From positions 1-22,375 of IMG/VR virus record IMGVR_UViG_3300032084_001609: DNA of 22,375 bases. One strand, written 5' to 3'. Below are positions 14,564 through 21,550 of the stretch, in pieces. Origin of the DNA: a virus. The notes under the pieces are model-generated. The model saw only the letters and a list, made by a program, of their open reading frames with translations. It did no database searches and had not been told where the DNA came from. How positions within the stretch are numbered: position 1 is the first letter of the stretch; each line of letters begins with the position of its first letter. A program made the translations under genes and the position numbers.

Positions 14564-15466
14564 CTAATTCCTCTTTACTATATGTAGATAACAGTATTTG
14601 GCATCTCCATCTATAGTTAACGCATCATTATCCGAGTTTCTTTGAAAAGCTCTTAAATCTACATAATCCCCTGCCGTGAGAGGTACCCCAAGTGCCGTGA
14701 CAGATACAGCTATTTTTTGAGTAGAACTACCATTTCCGGACCAATCTCCACTAAAAGATTGTACATCGTTTACATAAATAAAAGCACTCATTCTTATTTC
14801 GTCGTTATCTATATCCGCCGCATATCTTAAAGCACCTACTATATCGTAATATCCGGTTTCGTCTATATCATATCGGCTATTTCCGGAATCCCATTTTCCT
14901 ATAGTGTCTGTGTCTGTAGCCAGTACTGTGATCTTTGTAATAGAATTTTCCGTAATACTTTGAGTAGTTCCGTCCCCATTTTGATTTAAAACTACTTTTC
15001 TATTATCGCTTAGAAAATACCAGTTACTACCGTCACAAGTAATTATAATACTGTCATTTTTAGCTCCCATTAAAATAGAGGTGTTTCCTCCAATAGTTTC
15101 TGAAGCATTTCCGTCTATAGTTACAATATTGGCTGGAGTTGTTTTAGTTATTTTATATGTTACTCCAGAATTTCCAGATGCTGCTGGAAGTGTCACAGTA
15201 AAGCTTGCTGTAGTAGCATCTACCAGGACGTTATCTTCTCCAGAAGTAGCCAAAGTTGCTGTAGTTGTTTTAGTAACTGTGGTAAAACTAGGAGGCACTG
15301 CTCCAGTTAATAATTTGTTCCAACTAGCGTCTTTATAGAAGTGCAGTCCCTCGTCTTGGGATGTCCCATCACTATAAAAAATGTCTCCTTCGGCAGGGCT
15401 GCTGGGGTCTGCTGATTGAGGGTCCAGGTGTATAGAGTTCTTAAATTTTGTTGATCCTGATGCCAT
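14564..15466 (-). CDS. Tail fibre/spike with C1q-like C-terminal domain
   Basis: This is a 300-residue protein. The N-terminus has IHLDPQSADPSSPAEGDIFY then GLHFYKDASWNKLL, a short attachment module common in phage fibres. Residues about 65-150 form a beta domain typical of fibres: ATTASFTVTLPAASGNSGVT, NIVTIDGNASETIGG, then DGSNWYFL. Residues about 160-300 resemble a C1q/TNF-like jelly roll: YDIDETGYYDIVGALRYAAD, FIYVNDVQSF, VPLTAGDYVDLRAFQR, and a last strand, YCYLHIVKR. Such trimeric domains often bind receptors. The ATG overlaps the preceding TAA. The role is inferred from domain pattern. Confidence 0.75.
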   Translation of the reverse strand: MASGSTKFKNSIHLDPQSADPSSPAEGDIFYSDGTSQDEGLHFYKDASWNKLLTGAVPPSFTTVTKTTTATLATSGEDNVLVDATTASFTVTLPAASGNSGVTYKITKTTPANIVTIDGNASETIGGNTSILMGAKNDSIIITCDGSNWYFLSDNRKVVLNQNGDGTTQSITENSITKITVLATDTDTIGKWDSGNSRYDIDETGYYDIVGALRYAADIDNDEIRMSAFIYVNDVQSFSGDWSGNGSSTQKIAVSVTALGVPLTAGDYVDLRAFQRNSDNDALTIDGDAKYCYLHIVKRN

Positions 15467-15600
15467 TATTCGTCCTCTTTATTAACTTCTTGTATAATTT
15501 TGCTTATCAATTGACTCACTTCATTATACGGCTTTACTTGTAAATAGTCTATAAGTTCTTGTAATACTTCTAAACTTACCTTAACTTCCTGTTTTTTCAT
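15466..15600 (-). CDS. 44-aa small acidic/helical protein
   Basis: This frame encodes MKKQEVKVSLEVLQELIDYL, then QVKPYNEVSQLISKIIQEVN and KEDE. GGAGGA sits 3-4 bases before the ATG, and its TAA overlaps the ATG of the C1q-like fibre gene, so translation is well supported. It is amphipathic and may form a helix-turn-helix or a short coiled coil like small antitoxin/ribbon-helix-helix folds, but it is too short for a confident call. Function unknown. Confidence 0.6.
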   Translation of the reverse strand: MKKQEVKVSLEVLQELIDYLQVKPYNEVSQLISKIIQEVNKEDE

Positions 15601-15622
15601 AATTCCTCCAAATTAAAATAGA

Positions 15623-15886
15623 TTAAATTTCTCCAAGTAGTTTTAATACTGTAAGTACTGCACCGGCTATAGCGGCTACATACATTGCTGCGCTTTTAAT
15701 TAGAAGTAATGCTTTTTTAGGCTCTTCTAACATTGCTATTCTCTGCTGGTTATCTCTATGTAATTGTTCTAAAATATCTGTTCTTCGCATATGTTCTGCT
15801 AGATTTGAGTCTATACTATCAAGGCGTTTATCCGTACTTTCTTTTAAATCCTCGATTCTGTCTACTACTAAATCTAACTTGTCCAT
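15623..15886 (-). CDS. XhlA-like coiled-coil membrane protein
   Basis: This 87-residue protein has a long charged coiled coil at about 1-60 (MDKLDLVVDRIEDLKESTDK, NLAEHMRRTDILEQLHRDNQ). A C-terminal hydrophobic span of about 22 residues follows (LIKSAAMYVAAIAGAVLTVL). This matches the layout of haemolysin XhlA-type phage proteins, membrane-bound partners of holins in some lysis cassettes. SD GGAGACAGT before ATG. The preceding 54-aa gene also encodes one membrane span. A lysis accessory role is plausible; the gene is on the late strand, away from the 3TM holin. Confidence 0.65.
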   Translation of the reverse strand: MDKLDLVVDRIEDLKESTDKRLDSIDSNLAEHMRRTDILEQLHRDNQQRIAMLEEPKKALLLIKSAAMYVAAIAGAVLTVLKLLGEI

Positions 15887-15894
15887 ACTGTCTC

Positions 15895-16059
15895 CTAAAT
15901 CAACTTCTTAAGCAGTGAGTCTATTTTATCACTAAGTGTTAAAGATTTCTTTAAAATTAAAATAATTATAGCCACTGGTAGTAAAACTACATTTGTAACA
16001 TTGTTTGCAATAAGTCTATTTAAAGCTTTTAAAAATCTAATTAATTTAATTTTAATCAT
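15895..16059 (-). CDS. 54-aa single-span membrane protein
   Basis: This frame reads MIKIKLIRFLKALNRLIANN, then VTNVVLLPVAIIILILKKSL, then TLSDKIDSLLKKLI. A basic N-terminus, one strong hydrophobic span (about 22-37) and a charged amphipathic C-terminus suggest a small phage membrane protein. TAGGATAATAA provides a weak SD. It overlaps the end of the preceding structural gene by 8 bases and lies 8 bases before the XhlA-like gene, so the two could act as a membrane pair. No family recognised. Confidence 0.6.
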   Translation of the reverse strand: MIKIKLIRFLKALNRLIANNVTNVVLLPVAIIILILKKSLTLSDKIDSLLKKLI

Positions 16060-16705
16060 TTATTATCCTATCAAATCCATATGCAATAATATCAAATTTA
16101 TCTACACCACTTACATTATCTTTAATTCTAGTAACCAACCTTAAAGTGGTTCCTTTAGGTATTTTAATACCGTACGGCAGTCCAAATACTTCTGAGAAAT
16201 CCAAAGACATTATATAACCTTCTGAGTTTCCTTGTACATTATTTGCTTTATATGATGTGGCTCCTGATCCAATTCCGTGAACACCTCCTGCGCACATTCT
16301 TAAAAACTCAAAATTACTTACAAGATCTTCTGCAATAGTTACGTCTCCTAGAGAGGCGTCCTCGTAAAATATTTCTATTCCATTAGTTAATGCCCCTATG
16401 TTACCAAATTGGTTAAGTGTTGCCCCGGTGTCTGCAATAGCTATAGATATTGTATCTATATACCTATCACCATCTATTGAGGCACTTATATAGAAATCTA
16501 CGTTGGTAGTAGATCCGTCTACTCGCATATCTGTAGATCCGGTCGAGGTTCCGTCGTCTGTAAAATACTGTCTAAAAGGTCTTATTAAAGACACGTCTGT
16601 AACAGGCGGAACTTGCGTAGATGTAATTAAAGCCTCATTTTCAGAAGTTATATGTAACTCCTTACCTGTACCTTTTCCATCTAATAATTTAGTTTTAATA
16701 GTCAT
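16052..16705 (-). CDS. Structural protein, third of a tandem set sharing an N-terminal module
   Basis: This 217-residue protein begins IKTKLLDGKGTGKELHITSE, the counterpart of the D-G-T/K-G-x-G motif opening the next two genes upstream. The rest differs: DVSLIRPFRQYFTDDGTSTG, NVDFYISASIDGDRYIDTIS, FEFLRMCAGGVHGIG and a C-terminal beta domain (IPKGTTLRLVTRIKDNVSG, DKFDIIAYGFDRI). It retains the I-P-K-G-T/S strand seen in the other two. It is predicted to be a virion surface (head fibre or decoration-type) protein because of beta content and position between capsid and fibre genes. Start ATG overlaps the preceding TAA. Confidence 0.6.
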   Translation of the reverse strand: MTIKTKLLDGKGTGKELHITSENEALITSTQVPPVTDVSLIRPFRQYFTDDGTSTGSTDMRVDGSTTNVDFYISASIDGDRYIDTISIAIADTGATLNQFGNIGALTNGIEIFYEDASLGDVTIAEDLVSNFEFLRMCAGGVHGIGSGATSYKANNVQGNSEGYIMSLDFSEVFGLPYGIKIPKGTTLRLVTRIKDNVSGVDKFDIIAYGFDRIIND

Positions 16706-17280
16706 TAAAGTGTTTCTCTAGATATATGTGCTTCTAAAGTAACTGTTACAGTTACAGACGTATTAGATGCTCCAGGAGTTACTGTTACCGCTATCGTACT
16801 TCCTTTAGGGACAACCCATGCAGTTGACGTATTAAAAAATACTGCTTCTTGAATATAGAAAGCTCCCGATGCTGTACCAGAGGTTACTGTAGCTGCCTCT
16901 TGTCCGGCTGTTATATCTGCCGTTAGGGTTTTGCTTGATCCAAAATTGTTATTAAGAGCTGTCTGGCTTGTGCCTGCTGATAGTCCTGTTCCTCCTGTAT
17001 AAAGTTTTGCTAAAAATACACCTGCGGAAGACCCTGTTTGTTTACTTGATGTAATGTTTACAGCAGTAATTATAACGTCCTTTTCTTCATTATTTTTAAA
17101 ATAAAGAACTGCTGACTCATTAGCGGAGGTTAGTGTAACCGCTCCTGAACCAATTTGATATGAGTCTCCTTTAACTGCCGCTTCTAATTGCTCTGTTTCT
17201 ATAACAGCTTCTGTTAGAAGCCTGTTTGTTGAATCAACTCTTGCTTCAAATCCTGATCCTGTTCCATCATGTATTTTCAT
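16705..17280 (-). CDS. Structural protein, paralogue in tandem set
   Basis: This 191-residue beta-rich protein starts MKIHDGTGSGFEARVDSTNR. The next strands, GSGAVTLTSANESAVLYFKN and DVIITAVNI, match those in the upstream neighbour (17289-17873) position by position (GIVTLTSDSESAIFYIKN there). The C-terminal part contains VVPKGSTIAVTVTPGASNTS, matching LIPKGIALGISVTPPTGNTN in that neighbour. Two full-length paralogues in tandem indicate duplication. Probably a virion decoration or fibre-type protein, inferred from place and fold. The SD AGGAGATATA is clear; the 8-base spacer after the upstream gene holds nothing else. Confidence 0.65.
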   Translation of the reverse strand: MKIHDGTGSGFEARVDSTNRLLTEAVIETEQLEAAVKGDSYQIGSGAVTLTSANESAVLYFKNNEEKDVIITAVNITSSKQTGSSAGVFLAKLYTGGTGLSAGTSQTALNNNFGSSKTLTADITAGQEAATVTSGTASGAFYIQEAVFFNTSTAWVVPKGSTIAVTVTPGASNTSVTVTVTLEAHISRETL

Positions 17281-17288
17281 TATATCTC

Positions 17289-17873
17289 CTATTTAGTATA
17301 TTGACTTGGATCTTTTATAAGGTTAAGTCCAAATGTAAAAGCCTGGTTCGTATTTCCTGTAGGAGGTGTTACTGAAATACCTAATGCAATTCCTTTCGGA
17401 ATAAGGAATGTACCTGTATTTGTAAAACCATTTGTAACAAATGAAGATTGTGTTCCTCCAGATAAAGTAAGACCTTCCGCCCCATAGTAGGCATCTACAT
17501 CTAAAACAGTACTATCTAAAAACCTTCTGTTAACTGAGGTTATTTCATTAGCCGTACTTACTATAGTTCCAGAACTATCTGCTCCCGTGTAGTACTTTAT
17601 TGTAGGAGAACCTGATCCTCCTGTAGATGTACCAAATAATAGAAATTGCTCAATTATTAGTAGATCGTCATCTGTATTATTTTTAATATAAAAAATAGCA
17701 CTTTCTGAATCACTAGTCAAAGTAACAATTCCCGAACTTACCCCAAAGGCATTTCCATCAACAGAGGCTTTTTGTTCTAAAGTTACACTAATTGATTGAG
17801 ATCTAATTCTATTGTCTTCGCCAACTTTGGCTTGGTACCCTTTACCTGTACCGTCTTTTATCGTATTACTCAT
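17289..17873 (-). CDS. Structural protein, paralogue in tandem set
   Basis: This 194-residue protein begins MSNTIKDGTGKGYQAKVGED, then NRIRSQSISVTLEQKASVDG. It shares the N-terminal D-G-T-G-x-G-x-x-A-x-V-x-x-x-N-R module, the SG-x-VTLTS-x-x-ESA-x-x-Y-x-KNN strand pair and the C-terminal IPKG-x-x-x-x-x-SVTP strand with the following gene. I recognise the pattern from uncharacterised phage structural genes but cannot name a function. ATG start overlaps the preceding stop; the SD GGGAAC is modest. Confidence 0.65.
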   Translation of the reverse strand: MSNTIKDGTGKGYQAKVGEDNRIRSQSISVTLEQKASVDGNAFGVSSGIVTLTSDSESAIFYIKNNTDDDLLIIEQFLLFGTSTGGSGSPTIKYYTGADSSGTIVSTANEITSVNRRFLDSTVLDVDAYYGAEGLTLSGGTQSSFVTNGFTNTGTFLIPKGIALGISVTPPTGNTNQAFTFGLNLIKDPSQYTK

Positions 17874-18355
17874 TATAGTTCCCTTCCCTCATGATCTGTT
17901 ATAAGACCTATCTGTATTTTTAATACTTCTATTTGTTTTTCTATACACCCTATTTTTTCATTCGTTTCTTCTATAAGACTTTTTATATCTTGGTTCATAC
18001 TAGAGATAGCTTCTGTTATAAACATACCGTCATTGAAAAACCCTGATGTAAGTAGGGTGGCTCCTGATGAAGCAGCATTATAAAAACTACATTCAAAACA
18101 GATATAATCCCAAGAAGCTATATGAAATATTTTACTTTCGTTTCCATACACTTCTCCAATTTCCAACCACTCTTTATCTGTAGCTACTCTACCTAATATT
18201 TTTATCCTGTTTGTAGGAAATGCGTTTAAACTCTTTACTCTAACAACTACCTCTTTAAAAACTTCAAACCCATTTTCTGGACCAAGTACACCTTGACCTG
18301 TATAGGTAATCTTAGACTGGTGTTTTGAATTTAATTCGCTCCGACCTTTACTCAT
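17873..18355 (-). CDS. Unknown virion protein with C-terminal coiled coil
   Basis: This 160-residue protein has a beta-rich N-terminal two-thirds (KEVVVRVKSLNAFPTNRIKI, EWLEIGEVYGNESKIFHIAS, WDYICFECSFYNAASSGATL). The C-terminal coiled coil starts at about 118 (SSMNQDIKSLIEETNEKIGC, IEKQIEVLKIQIGLI). The coil suggests oligomerisation. It precedes the tandem paralogue set and overlaps the first of them at the stop/start. The clear SD TAGGAG lies just after the structured spacer. No family name can be given. Confidence 0.6.
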   Translation of the reverse strand: MSKGRSELNSKHQSKITYTGQGVLGPENGFEVFKEVVVRVKSLNAFPTNRIKILGRVATDKEWLEIGEVYGNESKIFHIASWDYICFECSFYNAASSGATLLTSGFFNDGMFITEAISSMNQDIKSLIEETNEKIGCIEKQIEVLKIQIGLITDHEGREL

Positions 18356-18365
18356 AGTTCTCCTA

Positions 18366-18426
18366 AAGTAAGCCTTTTTAAATCATGCTCAGGATTAGGG
18401 GTGGAGGCTCCCCTTAAAGCCTACTT
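18366..18426 (-). other. Structured intergenic RNA element
   Basis: On the - strand, AAGTAGGCTTT (starting at 18426, just after the upstream stop) can pair with AAGGCTTACTT (ending at 18366) to give an 11-bp stem with two G-U pairs. It encloses a smaller hairpin, AGGGG-loop-CCCCT. The outer stem ends three or four bases before the SD (AGGAG) of the 18355 gene. No U-tract follows, so it does not look like a simple terminator. It could be an RNase processing site, an mRNA-stability element or a translation regulator (inference). Confidence 0.5.
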
Positions 18427-18427
18427 A

Positions 18428-18757
18428 CTATATTCTATCTGCAACAGAAGAACCAATAATTAGAACGTGACAGATTGCGTCTTTTGCAGTTGTACCGTCA
18501 GTACTGTCGAAAGTATTTACAACGTACACACTATCAGAAGTAACTGAAACTTGAGCAACAGAATCTGCTGTAGCTGTGGTTACTAAACAAGCTGCATCTT
18601 GTAAAGGCTCGTCTAATGTAATAGTCTTTACACCTGTTCCAGTATCTGCAACAGAAACTTTGTTAGCGTCTAATCCAGATACAGTTGTACCGTCTGCTGA
18701 AACGATGATTGATACGACTTCTACTTTTCTTTGATTTGATTGAATAGATCTTTTCAT
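18428..18757 (-). CDS. Small phage structural protein, beta-rich
   Basis: This 109-residue protein begins MKRSIQSNQRKVEVVSIIVS, then DGTTVSGLDANKVSVADTGT, GVKTITLDEPLQDAACLVTT, and ends AICHVLIIGSSVADRI. The pattern matches small uncharacterised proteins often encoded just after phage capsid genes: a strand, A-D-T-G-T-G-V-x-T-I-T-L, an acidic loop, an alternating V-S-V-T-S-D-S-V-Y-V-V region, and a final V-x-I-I-G-S. It may be a capsid decoration or head-fibre component, judged from position. SD AGAGGA lies upstream. It is the first gene after the small 64-aa gene and the capsid terminator. Confidence 0.6.
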   Translation of the reverse strand: MKRSIQSNQRKVEVVSIIVSADGTTVSGLDANKVSVADTGTGVKTITLDEPLQDAACLVTTATADSVAQVSVTSDSVYVVNTFDSTDGTTAKDAICHVLIIGSSVADRI

Positions 18758-18773
18758 TTTTGAATCCTCTTGT

Positions 18774-18790
18774 AACCCTATGGAGGGGTT
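18774..18790 (-). promoter_or_regulatory. Small hairpin near a ribosome site
   Basis: AACCC and GGGTT form a 5-bp stem with a 7-base loop (CTCCATA on the - strand). Alternatively CCTC in the loop can pair with the SD GAGG at about 18766-18769 of the 109-aa gene. No U-run follows. Only weak evidence for a translational control element. Confidence 0.25.
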
Positions 18791-18792
18791 GG

Positions 18793-18987
18793 TTATTGTT
18801 TATATGATAAATACTGTTCTTCAGTAATTTTCCCAACTTTGTATTTATATTCTAAGTGATAGTTTAAATGTTCTTCTACAGAAACATTATCACAATCTAC
18901 TTTGAACATTTTATTGATTTCTTCATGTTCTTTAATGTGTTCCTCATAAGGAGTGTTTGCCATAATTTCTTTTCTAAATTTTCTCAT
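18793..18987 (-). CDS. 64-aa unknown acidic/aromatic protein
   Basis: This small protein begins MRKFRKEIMANTPYEEHIKE, then HEEINKMFKVDCDNVSVEEH, and ends LEYKYKVGKITEEQYLSYKQ. It is helical and charged; the last part (ITEEQYLSY) resembles the C-terminal helix found in several small phage proteins. GGAGTAGTT precedes the first ATG, which I prefer over the internal ATG at codon 9. It lies directly downstream of the capsid terminator, so it depends on readthrough or on a promoter not seen here. Function unknown. Confidence 0.6.
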   Translation of the reverse strand: MRKFRKEIMANTPYEEHIKEHEEINKMFKVDCDNVSVEEHLNYHLEYKYKVGKITEEQYLSYKQ

Positions 18988-18996
18988 AACTACTCC

Positions 18997-19024
18997 AAAG
19001 AAAGAAGAGGGGACTAAGCCCCTC
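18997..19024 (-). terminator. Intrinsic terminator after the major capsid gene
   Basis: On the - strand GAGGGG (19019-19024) pairs with CCCCTC (19007-19012) around a 6-base CTTAGT loop. TTCTTTCTTT (19006-18997) follows at once. This is a standard Rho-independent terminator placed just after the capsid gene, comparable in position to T7 T-phi. It would produce excess capsid mRNA, with partial readthrough feeding the downstream tail genes. Confidence 0.85.
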
Positions 19025-19029
19025 CTTTA

Positions 19030-20298
19030 CTATACAGCTAGGTTATCTAGTTGACCTTGGAAGTGAGGATTTACAAAGAAATCACAGTATCCACCATATC
19101 GAGCTTCGTAGCTATCGCCAGACTCTCTCAAGAATACAGTACCATCTTCGTCAAACCACTCGAATCCACCTGGACGACAACATAATTCCATGTGCTTACT
19201 GTTAAGGAAAAGCATCTTTTCGTCACTTACAAATCTTGAAGCGATTACAGGAATTACTCCGTCTGGAGACATATATTCAACACCAGAAAAAGAGATTTGA
19301 CCTTTGAATTTCTTATCTCTTGCAGGTAATTGATATCTTTTGTGATCTTCTAAAAGGTTAAGAAGTTTAATGTACTGGTGATAAGAAGTTAAGATCATGT
19401 CTGGAGACTCACCAGATTGTCTTTTGATATTAACAACAACTTCGTTCATAAGATCAGTACTAAGAGCAGCAGAAGAAGCGTCTTTAGAGTAAGACTTCCA
19501 TCTACGACCGATAGAAATACCTTTGTAAGAACCAGAAGTTGCAGCGATGATTCCTTCAAGACCTGCTAATTCATTATCTTTAGAACCTTGCATGTGAAGG
19601 TCGTCAGCAGCAGCGAATGGTCCAGAACCAGCAAGAGCAGCAAGTCTAGTACTTGTACCAACTAGAGAAATTTCAATATCAATTGAACCCGGAACAGCAG
19701 AAACAACATTTACGTCAGTAACTTCAAGATCAGTAGTTTCAGAGTTAACATTTAAAAGGTCTCCGATTTCGATACTTTCAGCGTGAGCAATAGAATAAAC
19801 ACCTGCTTGATCTAGAGAAACAACGTAAGGACAACCACTTGTACCAGCTCCAGATACGTTACTGTTAGTAGCAGATCCAGAAGCTAAAACACCTGAGTTA
19901 TCAAGAGGTGCTCTAGTAATCATTCTTTCTAAGTTTCTGTTGAAAGACTTAGTAGCGATTTTAACTGGGAATTTAGTCATTCTTACGAAAGAACCTTCGT
20001 CAGTTTTAGCTGCTTTCATAGTTTCTCTGTCAATACTAACAGTAGCGTAAAGTTTCTTAGTAGTTAAAGAAGCCTTACTGATTTTGTTCTCGTTAGCTGT
20101 TGGAAGAGAACCTGCACCAACACCACCACCAATAGATTGAACTACTGGATAGTCTTTTTGAGAACCTACAAAATCTTGAGATTTTTTGATTCTACCAAAT
20201 AATACGTTTTCCATGTTAAATTGTTTTTCGATCAATTTAGCATATTTAATTTTCATTAAGTTTGCTTCGTTAGAAGCTGAATAAGTCCATGAACTCAT
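19030..20298 (-). CDS. Major capsid protein
   Basis: This is a 422-residue protein. It begins MSSWTYSASNEANLMKIKYA, then KLIEKQFNMENVLFGRIKKS, then FVGSQKDYPVVQSIGGGVGA. Later it has TKKLYATVSIDRETMKAA, FNRNLERMITRAPL, and near the end RYQLPARDKKFKGQISFSG, IPVIASRFVSDEKMLFLNSK and a C-terminal tail. These are typical features of HK97-fold capsid proteins of podoviruses (N-arm, E-loop, P-domain helix, A-domain strands). Position after an acidic scaffold and before a terminator supports it. Its codon choice is visibly more G/C-ending than its neighbours, as expected for the most abundant virion protein. Start ATG with GAGGT upstream. Confidence 0.9.
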   Translation of the reverse strand: MSSWTYSASNEANLMKIKYAKLIEKQFNMENVLFGRIKKSQDFVGSQKDYPVVQSIGGGVGAGSLPTANENKISKASLTTKKLYATVSIDRETMKAAKTDEGSFVRMTKFPVKIATKSFNRNLERMITRAPLDNSGVLASGSATNSNVSGAGTSGCPYVVSLDQAGVYSIAHAESIEIGDLLNVNSETTDLEVTDVNVVSAVPGSIDIEISLVGTSTRLAALAGSGPFAAADDLHMQGSKDNELAGLEGIIAATSGSYKGISIGRRWKSYSKDASSAALSTDLMNEVVVNIKRQSGESPDMILTSYHQYIKLLNLLEDHKRYQLPARDKKFKGQISFSGVEYMSPDGVIPVIASRFVSDEKMLFLNSKHMELCCRPGGFEWFDEDGTVFLRESGDSYEARYGGYCDFFVNPHFQGQLDNLAV

Positions 20299-20311
20299 TT
20301 AATACCTCGTT

Positions 20312-21496
20312 TTATAACCAGTCGTCTAATTCAGGGTCTATACCGTCGTCTTCCGCTGGGTTAGTTTGTTTAGTTTGTTTTGCAACAGGCTTTGATTTTT
20401 TCTCAACCTTTTGCGCCAATTTTTGTTCTACTGAAGTCTTTTTAGTCGAATCTAAAGCAATCTTTAAAATCTCCTGCAAGTCTTCATCTGTATATTCAGG
20501 ATTTCTTTCTTTAACGTCAACTAACGCTTCAATAACTTCCTGCTCATTTGGCAATTGCTCTACTGAGGATTTAACAACTGACTCCGCTTGCTCGTACATT
20601 CTACCGTAGTTGACTGTCTCTATTACAAGTTCCGGTGTTAGTTCTTCTCCTTCACCTAAAGTTTGCTCCAATGTAGCTTTCGCATCATTGTACGTTTGCT
20701 CGTCAATACCATTAGTTTCCCGAAGTTCAGTAATCGAGTTTTGGAGTTCTATGTTAGCTTGCTCCGCCTCTCTCATCTTTAGTTCGGACTCTCGGCTCTC
20801 CTGCAAATACTTATTTTGATGGCTTAGATATTCATTTTGAATTTCCGTAGCCGTCATTTGTTCTCTTCTAACTATCTCAGGTCTTAATGCTGCAATTAAT
20901 TGTTCCTTAATCATATAAGGAGGTGTTCCAGCAAAATCACCTAAGTAAGACATTGCTCCAACTGCGTCACCACTTTTTAAGATTGATGCAAATTCGTTTA
21001 CATAACCATTAATTTCGTTAGTATCAGCTTCTAGTTGTTTACTTTTAATATCATATTCAGTAAATCTTCTAGCAATCTCTTTTTGTCCCATATAAGAATT
21101 CTTTAATTCTTTTAATGCGACCTTTTCTTCACCAATTTCAACTTCTAAGCTTCCGTCTTCAATTTGCTTAGATAATTCAACAGTTGGCTCTTGTTCATCT
21201 TCGGAAGGCTCTTCTTTTGATTCTCCTTCTTCGACTTTATCTTCTTTACTTTCTGACTCTTCAATTTCTTCTTCGCTTCCGTCTTCGCCTTCTTCTCCGC
21301 TTTCGCTTTCGTCAGATTCGTTTTCTTCTTCTTTTGGTTCTTCTGATATCTCTTCAGAACTTTCCTCGCTTTCTTCAGAAGCTTCTACTTCAACTTCGTC
21401 TGTAAAATCACCTTCTTCCACAACTTCATCAAATGGATCATAAGCCATATCTGATCCGGTCTCTACTACAATTGGCTCTTGAATGTCGTCACTCAT
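20312..21496 (-). CDS. Capsid scaffolding protein
   Basis: This is a 394-residue protein. Residues 1-112 are almost entirely Glu/Asp/Ser (EASEESEESSEEISEEPKEE and similar). A helical middle with coiled-coil runs follows (SRESELKMREAEQANIELQN). A Lys-rich patch near the end (KVEKKSKPVAKQTKQ) and an acidic end, DDGIDPELDDWL, close it. An acidic, helical, low-complexity protein between portal and capsid genes is typical of podovirus scaffolds, which interact with capsid through charged tails and leave the shell. No enzyme motif. The SD GGAGGAAAT is strong and the ATG is 7 bases later. It lies just after a possible promoter. Confidence 0.88.
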   Translation of the reverse strand: MSDDIQEPIVVETGSDMAYDPFDEVVEEGDFTDEVEVEASEESEESSEEISEEPKEEENESDESESGEEGEDGSEEEIEESESKEDKVEEGESKEEPSEDEQEPTVELSKQIEDGSLEVEIGEEKVALKELKNSYMGQKEIARRFTEYDIKSKQLEADTNEINGYVNEFASILKSGDAVGAMSYLGDFAGTPPYMIKEQLIAALRPEIVRREQMTATEIQNEYLSHQNKYLQESRESELKMREAEQANIELQNSITELRETNGIDEQTYNDAKATLEQTLGEGEELTPELVIETVNYGRMYEQAESVVKSSVEQLPNEQEVIEALVDVKERNPEYTDEDLQEILKIALDSTKKTSVEQKLAQKVEKKSKPVAKQTKQTNPAEDDGIDPELDDWL

Positions 21497-21512
21497 AAAA
21501 TTTCCTCCAAAT

Positions 21513-21534
21513 ATTAGTACTATGTTAATACTAT
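21513..21534 (-). repeat. Two 11-bp direct repeats in a promoter-like region
   Basis: On the - strand ATAGTATTAAC is followed at once by ATAGTACTAAT, matching at 9 of 11 positions. The 11-bp spacing is about one helical turn, so the repeat could be an operator or a phage-specific promoter motif. It may also be AT-rich chance. Confidence 0.4.
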
Positions 21535-21550
21535 ATTAAATAAAAATCAA
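21522..21550 (-). promoter_or_regulatory. Possible promoter for scaffold and capsid genes
   Basis: On the - strand TTGATT (21550-21545) and TAACAT (21527-21522) are separated by 17 bases, each a 4/6 match to sigma-70 -35 and -10 boxes. They lie in the only real spacer between portal and scaffold genes, so they could raise expression of scaffold and capsid above portal. AT-rich DNA gives many such matches. Confidence 0.35.

Noticed and set aside
21184-21405. 73-aa Leu/Arg-rich frame on the + strand within the scaffold gene
   Set aside because: It is the antisense of Glu/Ser codon runs (GAA/TTC) in the scaffold, so composition alone explains it.
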